Below, piece by piece: positions 1-6,673 of a stretch of 20,083 nt of DNA. The DNA comes from DALYDD01 sp046049705 (GTDB taxonomy: Bacteria; Patescibacteriota; Minisyncoccia; Phycocordibacterales; CAIZLB01). The notes beneath the pieces are model-generated. The model made no database searches. It was not told the origin of the DNA and was given only the letters and a program-made list of their open reading frames with translations. Positions within the stretch are counted from its first letter, which is position 1; each line of letters begins with the position of its first letter. The translations under genes and the position numbers were made by a program. The stretch lies in the NCBI GenBank assembly GCA_046049705.1, contig JBJOQZ010000001.1:1-20083 (forward strand), given 5' to 3'.

Positions 1-1021
1 CCAATGCAAGATTATTCACAAGTGCACCGATATGTTCTCGTCCGATTCGTATTGCTCGTTCAAAAATTTTAGGTATCGAAAGATGTGGTGCAGAACGCAA
101 TAATTCCTCAACGATAATAGCTTGCCCGATTGCAACATCATATAGAATTCCCAAGAGACCGATAATAATTCCTCCGAGCAAGAGTCCATATAGATCAAGC
201 TCTCCGCCTGAATTAAAAACGAGGGTCACAATTTCATCTGAACTCACACCGGTAAACCGCATCACGGATATTGCATGCAAAGACATAAACCCTGTGATAC
301 AGACTGCACTAATCATCCCAATCACTGCCGCTGAAGTGGTTCGATTGAATCCATGTGTTACATATGACCCAAGGACAATAATAATTCCTGAAACGTACAC
401 AGATACAATGAGTGGTGAAAAACCAGCCACCAATTGTGGCAAGAAGAGATAGAAAATCACAAAGACACTGGCAAATAAGCTTAGAAGCCCCCGGACCCCC
501 TGCATCCCACCGAACATAATCGTAAGGGCGATAAAGATACCAAGATATACAAGTATCCAATTCATTCGATATGCTTCAGCGGATGTATATCTCTTGACTC
601 CATCTGCATATGTAGTGACTTGAACATATATCTTTTCATCAACCTGACTCTTGAGGTGATCATTTTCAATCAATACTTTCTTGCCAGTATCTGACCCCTC
701 AAGAAGTTCAACTTCAATAGTTCTTAAGTTTTGTGTCACCGTCGTACCTGCAACAAATTCTGGCTTCTCACTAATCACTCTCTTGATTCTTGCAAGCACC
801 AAATCAACTTGCTCAGTCAACACTTCAACACCTGATACCTGATATCTTTGGTCATGGGCCATTTTCCTGTCTTCAATTCGAGATTGCGTCACTTGAGAAA
901 AAGCGATGAGTGCAATTAAACTCGCCACACAAACTCCAATCACCCAATACCAAAAGCGCTTTGAATGTTTTTGACTGTTCTTCCGAGGTTTTATTTCATG
1001 ATGCGGATGATGGAGGTGCAT
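1..1021 (-). CDS. YibE/F-like multi-helix membrane protein (partial, 3' end outside window)
   Basis: I translated this - strand frame by hand; it is open from the ATG at 1021 to the window edge, giving 340 residues without the C-terminus. It starts with a short His-rich stretch (MHLHHPHHE), then a basic segment and one membrane helix at about residues 23-41. An extracytoplasmic domain of about 120 residues follows, and then a run of hydrophobic helices from about residue 145. The layout of one N-terminal helix, a soluble domain and a polytopic region with a Gly-rich TIMFGGMQGVRGLLS segment matches YibE/F-like proteins (COG5438), which are putative transporters of unknown substrate. It lies 41 nt downstream of the Zur-like gene on the same strand. 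A TATACT box 6 nt before the ATG suggests its own leaderless transcript as well. A link to metal transport is inferred only from its neighbours and the His-rich start. Confidence 0.8.
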   Translation of the reverse strand, partial: MHLHHPHHEIKPRKNSQKHSKRFWYWVIGVCVASLIALIAFSQVTQSRIEDRKMAHDQRYQVSGVEVLTEQVDLVLARIKRVISEKPEFVAGTTVTQNLRTIEVELLEGSDTGKKVLIENDHLKSQVDEKIYVQVTTYADGVKRYTSAEAYRMNWILVYLGIFIALTIMFGGMQGVRGLLSLFASVFVIFYLFLPQLVAGFSPLIVSVYVSGIIIVLGSYVTHGFNRTTSAAVIGMISAVCITGFMSLHAISVMRFTGVSSDEIVTLVFNSGGELDLYGLLLGGIIIGLLGILYDVAIGQAIIVEELLRSAPHLSIPKIFERAIRIGREHIGALVNNLAL

Positions 1022-1027
1022 AGGACA

Positions 1028-1033
1028 AGTATA
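1028..1033 (-). promoter_or_regulatory. -10 box, yibE/F-like gene
   Basis: TATACT on the - strand ends 6 nt before the ATG at 1021. No Shine-Dalgarno sequence lies between them, so the transcript would be almost leaderless. No clear TG extension is present. Confidence 0.45.
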
Positions 1034-1062
1034 GTTAAGATATGAGAGGCATAGGTGTATAT

Positions 1063-1551
1063 TTACTTACACCCACCACAGACACCAAATACCTCAAATC
1101 GATGTCCTGTCACTTGTGAAAAAGAGGTGTCTTTTAAAATACCAGCTTTAACTTGATCAATAGTACATATATCTATACCTTCAATCTTGCCACAAGATGT
1201 ACAAACAATATGGTGATGATGCGCACCTGCGACCTCAAATAATTCTGTGCGGCCTTGCAAAAATACACGGTGGACTAATCCTAAATCTGCATATAGCGAA
1301 AGTGTTCGATACACTGTCACAAGATCAATTTTTTGTTTATCATTTTTTAATGTCTTTTGTACTTCATCCGCTGAAACAGGTTTTGATAGTTTAATCAATG
1401 CTTCCGCAATCGCTTTTCGTGGCGGTGTGATTTTATACTTTGCTTTTTTTAATGCAGTTTCAAAATGGACATATATTTCGGATACGTCATGTTGGTGCCC
1501 GTGGGCATGGGCATGAGAACAATGTGCATGTTTTGAGGACTTAGATGGCAT
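1063..1551 (-). CDS. Fur-family metalloregulator, Zur-like
   Basis: This 162-aa protein has the Fur fold: an N-terminal winged helix (about residues 30-105, including PPRKAIAEAL and the recognition-helix segment DLVTVYRTLSLYADLGLV) and a C-terminal metal-binding dimerisation domain. Visible ligand motifs are the HHHH run near residues 111-114, CTSC at about 117-120 and a terminal CGGC; the two CxxC pairs are the structural zinc site of many Fur and Zur proteins. The first 22 residues carry an unusual His/Cys-rich extension (HAHCSHAHAHGHQHD). Assignment to Zur rather than Fur or PerR is inferred. It rests on the divergent His-rich COG0523 GTPase, a class commonly under Zur control, and on two shared palindromes in the intergenic region. 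It is probably autoregulated, since one palindrome lies just upstream of its -10 box (TATACT, 1563-1568). Confidence 0.9.
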   Translation of the reverse strand: MPSKSSKHAHCSHAHAHGHQHDVSEIYVHFETALKKAKYKITPPRKAIAEALIKLSKPVSADEVQKTLKNDKQKIDLVTVYRTLSLYADLGLVHRVFLQGRTELFEVAGAHHHHIVCTSCGKIEGIDICTIDQVKAGILKDTSFSQVTGHRFEVFGVCGGCK

Positions 1552-1562
1552 ATTGAGTATAT

Positions 1563-1568
1563 AGTATA
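1563..1568 (-). promoter_or_regulatory. -10 box, zur-like gene
   Basis: TATACT on the - strand lies 11 nt before the ATG at 1551. The palindrome at 1581-1603 begins about 12 nt upstream and would cover the -35 region, a sensible position for repression. Confidence 0.45.
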
Positions 1569-1580
1569 GAATAACTCGCC

Positions 1581-1603
1581 TTATTGCAACCTATTTGCAA
1601 TAA
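1581..1603. promoter_or_regulatory. Putative Zur operator 1
   Basis: Perfect inverted repeat: TTATTGCAA, a 5-nt spacer, then TTGCAATAA. Its core TGCAA-N5-TTGCA (1585-1599) recurs at 1639-1653. It sits between the divergent Zur-like and COG0523 genes and overlaps the likely -35 regions of both. Binding by the adjacent regulator is inferred. Confidence 0.65.
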
Positions 1604-1623
1604 GATAAAGAGTGGTGTAGGAT
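1595..1623 (+). promoter_or_regulatory. Candidate promoter of the COG0523 gene
   Basis: TTGCAA (1595-1600) and TAGGAT (1618-1623) are 17 nt apart. This predicts a start near 1630 between the two palindromes: operator 1 covers the -35 and operator 2 lies just downstream of the start. Neither hexamer is a close consensus match. Confidence 0.4.
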
Positions 1624-1637
1624 ACCATTTGAACTAG

Positions 1638-1654
1638 ATGCAAACGATTTGCAT
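1638..1654. promoter_or_regulatory. Putative Zur operator 2
   Basis: Perfect inverted repeat: ATGCAAA, a 3-nt spacer CGA, then TTTGCAT. It shares the 15-bp core TGCAA-N5-TTGCA with operator 1; the two centres are 54 bp apart. It lies in the leader of the COG0523 gene and overlaps a possible upstream TTG start, which argues that translation really begins at 1718. Confidence 0.65.
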
Positions 1655-1717
1655 TGGGTGTTCTTTCACAACAACAACCAACTCATACTCGCCTTTACAG
1701 GCAGAGAAACCATTACC

Positions 1718-3403
1718 ATGAAAATACTTGTCATTACCGGAGCACTTGGTGCTGGTAAAACCACACTGGTACTCAGTATCCTGACCGCCTTACAAGCATC
1801 AGGTATCGACACAAAAACCAGAATAGCCTATGTCTTGAACGATGCAGGTCTTCTGGTTGATGGCCAGGTCGCGAGTGATCGCGCCCAAGTCATCGCCATG
1901 ACAAATGGCTGCTTCACCTGCGAAAGCCCACAAGAGCTCAGAGATGGGCTCGCAAGACTCAATGCAGGAGGTATCGAATGGGTTATCATGGAAGGATTCG
2001 GTGGTATTGCGGGAAATGAAACGCGTCTGTTCCTTGAATCTGTCCCCTACCCCTTCCACATCTTCACAGTGCTATCATATCAGCACCATCGCCAAGACCT
2101 GCATTGCTATGCAGATGTTCTCAAGAGCCAAGTACGCGCCGCCACCCTTGGTATCGGCATTACTAAGTGTCCTCCTGACGCAAGTCTCCTAGGTCTCATG
2201 GGTACTGGTGATCTCGATCAAATCATGGATTTCGTCTCGGTAAATAATAGTGGTGCATACACCACTACTTTACGCCAAGATGAACCGCCGCAGATTATCA
2301 CTGATCTCTTCCAGATATCAGGTGTCGTATTGCCGGGTGTGCAAAGTCTGACGCCATGGATCACTTCTCACTTGATGAGGTTAGTGGGCCGTTGCAATGG
2401 TCATTGTCATTCTTGTGGCAATGACCATGGACACAAACATGATCATGCCTGTGGACACCATCACGAACATGACAGTGTCCATGGCACATTCTTCCCGTAC
2501 TCATTTGCGCTCAAACCAGATACAACCCTCGAAGAAATCCAGTTGGCATGCTCCAACAAAGATTTTCTGCTGAGGGTAAAAGGTGCCGTGCAAGGCAATG
2601 GGTTCAATTGTGTCCACAGTACCTGGACTATTGGTGGAGATGATGATCGTCTGTTTGTGACATTTTACTCTTCAAAGAGGATCGATGTTGTGACGGATTT
2701 ACCACTGCTCTCCACTCTGATTGCGCCGACCCAATCGCCAGATTCAAGTCACGAAGACCCTGGGTACCTCCAATCTCGTAAGGAGACTGGCACCCCTGAA
2801 GAGACTGTGGCACTGCTTCAGCAGATGTTGCAAGAACTTCCAACAGAACTAGTTCTCGTACAGAGTCCCGGAAGTGTGAAGCTCCGGCTTCTCACCCACC
2901 CTGAAACCATGCAGCGACTCAAGGATGGCATCGCACGCCGTCCAAGTGTCAAAGACGAATGGTTTCCAATCGTCCTCAAACACTGCATGGAATACTGGGT
3001 CAAATGTGTCCGGTATCTACAGGATCACGCTGACACACTGGAGCCTGGAGATATCGCGAGGCATAAACGTGAACTTACCGGATCTATGGTCTGGTGGACA
3101 AATCGCTTTACCGAAGCATTTGGCGATGAGTTGGTTGCCACGGTCAATTCGCTTGGCCTTGGTACACTGGCTGCCGAAGGTGCACTGGCACTTACCGCAC
3201 TCAACTCTGAAGAAGATAGAGCGAAGTGGGAATGCGACGAGATCACAGAGGCGCTGCTTCACGGAATTACACATGGTGAAAATCGTGAATGTATTCTTGA
3301 AGCAGCACGACACTGCCTGAGTCTCGCAGACACAGATACCAAGCGTGTAAGCTGGGATGCTTCAGTGAAGATGCTCACTGATACACAGCCACCTCTCGCA
3401 TAA
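1718..3403 (+). CDS. His-rich COG0523 (CobW/ZNG-type) GTPase metallochaperone, extended
   Basis: This 561-aa protein begins with a P-loop GALGAGKTT (G8-T16). It is followed by NDAG (41-44), a GCFTC segment at 64-68 where COG0523 members usually have a CxCC metal site, and EGFGGIAG (92-99), where most members have a nucleotide-site motif of the ETTG type. A dense His/Cys block lies at 226-255. After it comes a segment resembling the CobW C-terminal domain (about 260-345), then roughly 200 residues I do not recognise. COG0523 proteins are GTPases that deliver metal, often zinc, to client proteins. The start at 1718 keeps MKILVITGALGAGKT and leaves operator 2 untranslated; a TTG start at 1649 would add 23 unrelated residues. 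G+C is clearly higher than in the neighbours, especially near 2880-2940, suggesting transfer. A strong hairpin follows the stop. Confidence 0.87.
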   Translation: MKILVITGALGAGKTTLVLSILTALQASGIDTKTRIAYVLNDAGLLVDGQVASDRAQVIAMTNGCFTCESPQELRDGLARLNAGGIEWVIMEGFGGIAGNETRLFLESVPYPFHIFTVLSYQHHRQDLHCYADVLKSQVRAATLGIGITKCPPDASLLGLMGTGDLDQIMDFVSVNNSGAYTTTLRQDEPPQIITDLFQISGVVLPGVQSLTPWITSHLMRLVGRCNGHCHSCGNDHGHKHDHACGHHHEHDSVHGTFFPYSFALKPDTTLEEIQLACSNKDFLLRVKGAVQGNGFNCVHSTWTIGGDDDRLFVTFYSSKRIDVVTDLPLLSTLIAPTQSPDSSHEDPGYLQSRKETGTPEETVALLQQMLQELPTELVLVQSPGSVKLRLLTHPETMQRLKDGIARRPSVKDEWFPIVLKHCMEYWVKCVRYLQDHADTLEPGDIARHKRELTGSMVWWTNRFTEAFGDELVATVNSLGLGTLAAEGALALTALNSEEDRAKWECDEITEALLHGITHGENRECILEAARHCLSLADTDTKRVSWDASVKMLTDTQPPLA

Positions 3404-3424
3404 TCGAGGAAACATAGCATCACG

Positions 3425-3470
3425 CCGCGGCACTCACTCTCTCACCAAGCAGTGAGTGCCGCGGATTTCT
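3425..3470 (+). terminator. Hairpin terminator after the COG0523 gene
   Basis: Perfect 14-bp inverted repeat: CCGCGGCACTCACT (3425-3438), a 12-nt loop, AGTGAGTGCCGCGG (3451-3464), then ATTTCT. The T-run is short but the stem is very stable. It starts 21 nt after the stop. Confidence 0.75.
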
Positions 3471-3475
3471 ATACA
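3470..3475 (+). promoter_or_regulatory. -10 box, nicotianamine synthase-like gene
   Basis: TATACA ends 7 nt before the ATG at 3483 and directly abuts the upstream terminator, with no ribosome binding site. This suggests a leaderless transcript and favours ATG 3483 over the in-frame GTG at 3456, which lies inside the terminator stem. Confidence 0.5.
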
Positions 3476-3482
3476 TATACAT

Positions 3483-4301
3483 ATGCCGACTAAAGACATT
3501 ATCAAAACTAGAATCGAACAAATTACCGCTGTGCATAGCGGTCTTTCGCATGCAAAAAGTATTAAGCCTACTCCAGTTATCAATGCACATTTTTCATCTC
3601 TTGTAGATATAGTGCAAAACAGTGACTCAGTTATTTCAAATAAGATTCTCAACAATCCTAAAATTAAAAAAATAAAAAAAGAATTGAGATCAATTTCAGC
3701 ACAAGGTGAGTACGAACTCGAGCGAGCTTGGGCAGATGTATTGGTTCACTCAAAAGATATTTGGAGGGATATTGAACAATTTCCATATATCGAAAACTAT
3801 AAGTCACTGACTGACTTTGAGATGAGTGACATAGATTCTTGTATTGCACACAATAAAAAGCATCGTGTACTCTTTATTGGATCTGGACCACTACCACTCT
3901 CCTCGATTTACATGGCAAAAAAACACAATCTCTTAATTGACAATGTAGAGATAGACTCATATGCACATTCACTATCACAAAAGATCATACATAAGCTGAA
4001 ACTAGATTCTCACATCAATAATATTCACAGCGACATATTGGATATAAAAGATTTTTCAAAATATAACTTAATATTTGTAGCAGCTCTTGCTGGTGCTGAT
4101 GAAAAAGAAAAAATGTCAATCATCAGACATATAAAACGATATAGTGCCAAAGGTACTCATATTATATTGCGTAGTGTAGTTGATTTGGGTAATTTGTTAT
4201 ATCCAAAGATTACTCCGGCGCACCTCAAAGGTCTTCAACTTATCAATTACGGGGTGGTTCATAGTGGTGTCATTAACAATATTATTATCACTAAAACATA
4301 A
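3483..4301 (+). CDS. Nicotianamine synthase family protein (SAM-dependent aminobutyryltransferase)
   Basis: This 272-aa protein carries the landmarks of the nicotianamine synthase (NAS) family. GEYELERAWADVL (75-87) matches the conserved helix with essential Glu, usually GEAExxxExxxA. FIGSGPLPLSSI (131-142) is the SAM-binding loop. VEID (155-158) is the acidic end of the next strand, followed by FVAALAG (198-204), LRSVVDLGNLLYP (229-241) and VINN (263-266). Known family members condense aminobutyryl groups from S-adenosylmethionine to give nicotianamine, or add one to histidine in staphylopine synthesis (CntL); the products chelate zinc, nickel, iron and cobalt. The acceptor used here cannot be read from sequence. 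The gene is followed after 4 nt by an unknown gene. It lies just beyond the Zur/COG0523 pair but has its own promoter, and I see no TGCAA-N5-TTGCA operator before it. No opine dehydrogenase or racemase is in the window. Confidence 0.88.
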   Translation: MPTKDIIKTRIEQITAVHSGLSHAKSIKPTPVINAHFSSLVDIVQNSDSVISNKILNNPKIKKIKKELRSISAQGEYELERAWADVLVHSKDIWRDIEQFPYIENYKSLTDFEMSDIDSCIAHNKKHRVLFIGSGPLPLSSIYMAKKHNLLIDNVEIDSYAHSLSQKIIHKLKLDSHINNIHSDILDIKDFSKYNLIFVAALAGADEKEKMSIIRHIKRYSAKGTHIILRSVVDLGNLLYPKITPAHLKGLQLINYGVVHSGVINNIIITKT

Positions 4302-4305
4302 ATAC

Positions 4306-4761
4306 ATGCCCTATTCTGAACAACCACATATTAGAGAAGCAGTTAATACCTTACTCAACCAATACCAACAATACAATCTCGCAAAAACTGAAGAGGAAAA
4401 AGATAGTATCGGTGATGCGATGAAATACAAAGATCCAATCATTTGGATGATGTATAAACATGAAGCATATATAAATACAGATCATGCAATTCAAACATTG
4501 AAAGATTTAAAAGAACATAGCATTGATCATGGGGGTATTTGTTCTAAACGATTTAGATTCATCCATACCTGGGCTAAAGAAAAATACACGCAAGATATAC
4601 TTGATGATACAGTATTTAAACCTGATATCTCTATCGTAGATTTCTACAATAGCACCATCGTGCAGACACTAGTCAATGACCCGTCATGTATGGAAGCTTG
4701 GCAAAATCATGAGTTTTATACCCATAATGGAAAGGTGGCCAAATGGGAAAACTATCAATAA
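4306..4761 (+). CDS. Unrecognised 151-aa protein in the NAS transcription unit
   Basis: I do not recognise this family. The 151-aa product has no signal peptide or membrane segment. It looks largely helical in its first 60 residues (AVNTLLNQYQQYNLAKTEEEKD), has a GGICSKRFRF segment near 78-87, and is rich in aromatic and His residues. The ATG at 4306 lies 4 nt after the NAS stop and has no independent promoter or clear ribosome binding site, so it is probably co-transcribed and translationally coupled. An in-frame start at 4180 would lie within NAS and is rejected. Base composition matches NAS (A+T-rich). A role as accessory to the NAS product, such as modification or binding, is inferred from position only. 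Confidence 0.75.
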   Translation: MPYSEQPHIREAVNTLLNQYQQYNLAKTEEEKDSIGDAMKYKDPIIWMMYKHEAYINTDHAIQTLKDLKEHSIDHGGICSKRFRFIHTWAKEKYTQDILDDTVFKPDISIVDFYNSTIVQTLVNDPSCMEAWQNHEFYTHNGKVAKWENYQ

Positions 4762-4765
4762 AATT

Positions 4766-4774
4766 TGCTATACT
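4766..4774 (+). promoter_or_regulatory. Extended -10 promoter of dsbB
   Basis: TGC-TATACT (4766-4774) ends 6 nt before the ATG at 4781. There is no Shine-Dalgarno sequence, so the transcript would be leaderless. Confidence 0.6.
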
Positions 4775-4780
4775 ATTTCT

Positions 4781-5242
4781 ATGAATACCTCTGAAACTAT
4801 ATTTAAAAGAATTATACGGCGTGTCGGACCATATGCCCTCTATATTGCTTTTATTCAAGGATTAGTCGCTTTTCTCGGTAGTATGTACTATAGCAATATA
4901 GCAGGATATCCACCTTGTAGCCTTTGCTGGTACCAACGCATTGCCATGTTCCCTCTTTGGCTTACCTTACTTGTCGGTATTTTAAGAAGAGATCAGTCTG
5001 TACATACGTATATCCTCATCCCAGCTTGGATTGGCTGGATTATTTCTCTCTACCACAATGTCTTGTACTATAAGTGGATTCCGGATACTTTTGCAAAATG
5101 CACAAGTGGAGTATCTTGCACTACAAAATATATAGAATACGCCAATTTCATCACCATCCCGTTTATGGCATTTGTAGCATTTTCAGTGATTCTTATTTCT
5201 ATGTATATTCATAGACAATATCTCAAAATTCGCACGGTCTAG
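4781..5242 (+). CDS. dsbB: DsbB-like disulfide bond oxidoreductase, membrane
   Basis: This 153-aa protein has four membrane helices. The hallmark CSLCWYQRIAMFP (about residues 46-58) carries the CxxC pair that passes electrons to quinone, with the conserved Trp-Tyr-Gln-Arg after it. A second Cys pair, CTSGVSC (107-113), lies in the second extracytoplasmic loop. DsbB reoxidises the partner thiol oxidase, and the DsbA-like gene follows 63 nt downstream, which supports the pairing. I chose ATG 4781 because an extended -10 box ends 6 nt upstream and because the longer frame starting at 4676 would add 35 residues overlapping the preceding gene. The short first loop and overall size fit the BdbC/DsbB branch common in Gram-positive and CPR genomes. 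Confidence 0.92.
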   Translation: MNTSETIFKRIIRRVGPYALYIAFIQGLVAFLGSMYYSNIAGYPPCSLCWYQRIAMFPLWLTLLVGILRRDQSVHTYILIPAWIGWIISLYHNVLYYKWIPDTFAKCTSGVSCTTKYIEYANFITIPFMAFVAFSVILISMYIHRQYLKIRTV

Positions 5243-5289
5243 AACAATATAGATTCAGTATACATATCAACAAACAAACATCGAAAGTT

Positions 5290-5298
5290 TGGTATAAT
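5290..5298 (+). promoter_or_regulatory. Extended -10 promoter of the DsbA-like gene
   Basis: TGG-TATAAT (5290-5298) ends 7 nt before the ATG at 5306, with no ribosome binding site. Leaderless start is likely, although read-through from dsbB is also possible. Confidence 0.6.
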
Positions 5299-5305
5299 AG
5301 CAAGT

Positions 5306-6010
5306 ATGAACTCAGAAACAAAAGTTATATCAATTATACTGGCAATTACTGCCCTCGTTATTATCGTTGGTTTATCATTGACTAAAAGCAATGGCGCTAA
5401 AAGTGGCATTGAACTTAATTCAAATATCTTGATTGCGTCTACTACTCCTATTCAGGGGAACAATAATGCTTCTGTATCTATTGTGGAGTTTGCTGATTTT
5501 GCATGTCCAGCTTGTGCCATGCTTCACCCCAATCTTACCGCCGCACTTGCACCGTATATAGGCGCAGAAGCATCATCTAGTACGAGTACTCCTTCTGTAT
5601 CATATGCACTACGCCTCATCCCTATTCATGGCAATGATTCAATTTTCTCAGCCATGGCAGCGTTTGCGGCCGGAAAAGAAAATAAGTTTTTTGAAATGGG
5701 TTCAATCCTTCTTGAAAAACAAACAGAATGGGCAGGCAAACCTGAAGCCCGACAAAAAGAATTGTTTATTGGATATGCAAAGACTCTTGGTCTAAACATC
5801 CAATCATTTACTGCCCTCCTTGATTCACCTGATTTCAAAAAAGAAATTACAACTATACTGACAGCAGACAATGCTGATGCTGCAAAGATGAATATCGCCT
5901 CTACACCGACCCTAATCATCAATGGAACAAAAGCACTTGTTGGAGTACAGAGTACTGAAACAATCAAGAAGACTATTGAGACTGAGATAAAGGCTGCACA
6001 ATTACAGTAG
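5306..6010 (+). CDS. DsbA-family thioredoxin-fold thiol oxidoreductase, membrane anchored
   Basis: This 234-aa protein has one N-terminal membrane helix (about residues 7-25) that anchors a thioredoxin fold outside the membrane. The active site is CPAC (66-69) in the context VEFADFACPAC, and the cis-proline loop is ASTPTLIING (about 197-206). The helical insertion between them is typical of DsbA/DsbG-like thioredoxin_4 proteins. It would introduce disulfides into exported proteins and be recycled by the DsbB-like protein encoded just upstream. A low-complexity Ser/Thr insertion (SSSTSTPS, near 92-99) lies between the active-site helix and the next strand and is probably a surface loop. No terminator is evident in the roughly 140 nt before mscL. 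Confidence 0.92.
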   Translation: MNSETKVISIILAITALVIIVGLSLTKSNGAKSGIELNSNILIASTTPIQGNNNASVSIVEFADFACPACAMLHPNLTAALAPYIGAEASSSTSTPSVSYALRLIPIHGNDSIFSAMAAFAAGKENKFFEMGSILLEKQTEWAGKPEARQKELFIGYAKTLGLNIQSFTALLDSPDFKKEITTILTADNADAAKMNIASTPTLIINGTKALVGVQSTETIKKTIETEIKAAQLQ

Positions 6011-6104
6011 CCAAAGTTATCCCGATACAAGTGGTAAACTGGTGACCAGACACAAGCAAGCTCTGAGACAACCAAACCCTAATTTTGGCATTATCTGACT
6101 CATC

Positions 6105-6113
6105 TGCTAGTAT
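6105..6113 (+). promoter_or_regulatory. Candidate extended -10 promoter of mscL
   Basis: TGC-TAGTAT (6105-6113) would start transcription near 6120, giving a leader of about 30 nt without a clear ribosome binding site. Other AT-rich matches lie nearby, so the choice is weak. Confidence 0.35.
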
Positions 6114-6149
6114 ATATCTGTATATTTATCATTAATTACATGTACTATT

Positions 6150-6467
6150 ATGAAAGATCTCGCATCTGAATTTAAATCATTTATCCTTAAAGGGAGCGTA
6201 GTTGAACTAGCAATTGGTGTTGTCGTTGGTACTGCCTTCAATACTGTCGTTGATTCACTTGTAAAAGACATTATCCTTGGTGCCATTGCCACTGTTGCAA
6301 ATCAACCTGATTTTAGTTCTTTTGCTTTCGGAGCTATCAAGTGGGGATCATTTGTTAATTCTTTGGTAAACCTATTGATCGTTGGATTCTCTGTCTTCAT
6401 GACAGTCAAATTCTTGAGCAAAATTGGAGCTCTCAAGAAAGCAGATTCTGCTGAAGCTGGAAAATAA
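6150..6467 (+). CDS. mscL: Large-conductance mechanosensitive channel MscL
   Basis: This 105-aa protein matches MscL in length and layout. The N-terminal amphipathic segment MKDLASEFKSFILKGSVVELAIGVVVGTAF leads into TM1, whose Gly/Ala/Val-rich face lines the gate. The periplasmic loop is short (residues 50-68) and TM2 spans about 69-92, followed by a charged tail KIGALKKADSAEAG. MscL forms homopentamers that open under membrane tension to release solutes during osmotic downshock. It stands alone, with a strong hairpin terminator 34 nt after the stop. The C-terminal bundle is shorter than in E. coli, which is usual in small channels. Confidence 0.96.
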   Translation: MKDLASEFKSFILKGSVVELAIGVVVGTAFNTVVDSLVKDIILGAIATVANQPDFSSFAFGAIKWGSFVNSLVNLLIVGFSVFMTVKFLSKIGALKKADSAEAGK

Positions 6468-6500
6468 TTCTATTGCGATACTCGATATCAAAGGAGTTAA

Positions 6501-6540
6501 ATATAAAACACTGAGACATCGTTCTCAGTGTTTTATATTT
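6501..6540 (+). terminator. Terminator after mscL, probably bidirectional
   Basis: Perfect 16-bp inverted repeat: 6501-6516 pairs with 6523-6538 around a 6-nt CATCGT loop. The A-rich left arm and T-rich right arm allow it to act on both strands, including for murJ, which ends at 6674 on the - strand. Confidence 0.85.
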
Positions 6541-6673
6541 GCATCTTTTGCTATTTGTGACCGGTATTTATATAACCGATTAACTTACTATGAACATATA
6601 AAAATTGTCATGCCAATACTACCCTGTCACAACTCCCAATAGCCATATTATACGCTCACTGTCTTACATCACA

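Noticed and set aside
309..560. 83-aa - strand ORF, Cys/Trp-rich
   Set aside because: It is a frame shadow of the YibE/F-like gene, whose own frame is open throughout.
1649..1717. TTG start giving a 23-residue extension of the COG0523 protein
   Set aside because: It lies in operator 2 and places unrelated residues before the P-loop; ATG 1718 fits the family.
3456..3482. GTG start for the NAS-like protein
   Set aside because: It falls inside the right arm of the terminator, before the -10 box of the NAS gene.
3525..3542. Inverted repeat ACCGCT-GTGCAT-AGCGGT in the NAS coding start
   Set aside because: A 6-bp stem inside codons with no second copy; a possible local hairpin but not supported as an operator.
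4180..4305. Longer N-terminus for the 151-aa protein
   Set aside because: It overlaps NAS in another frame; ATG 4306 directly after the NAS stop is better.
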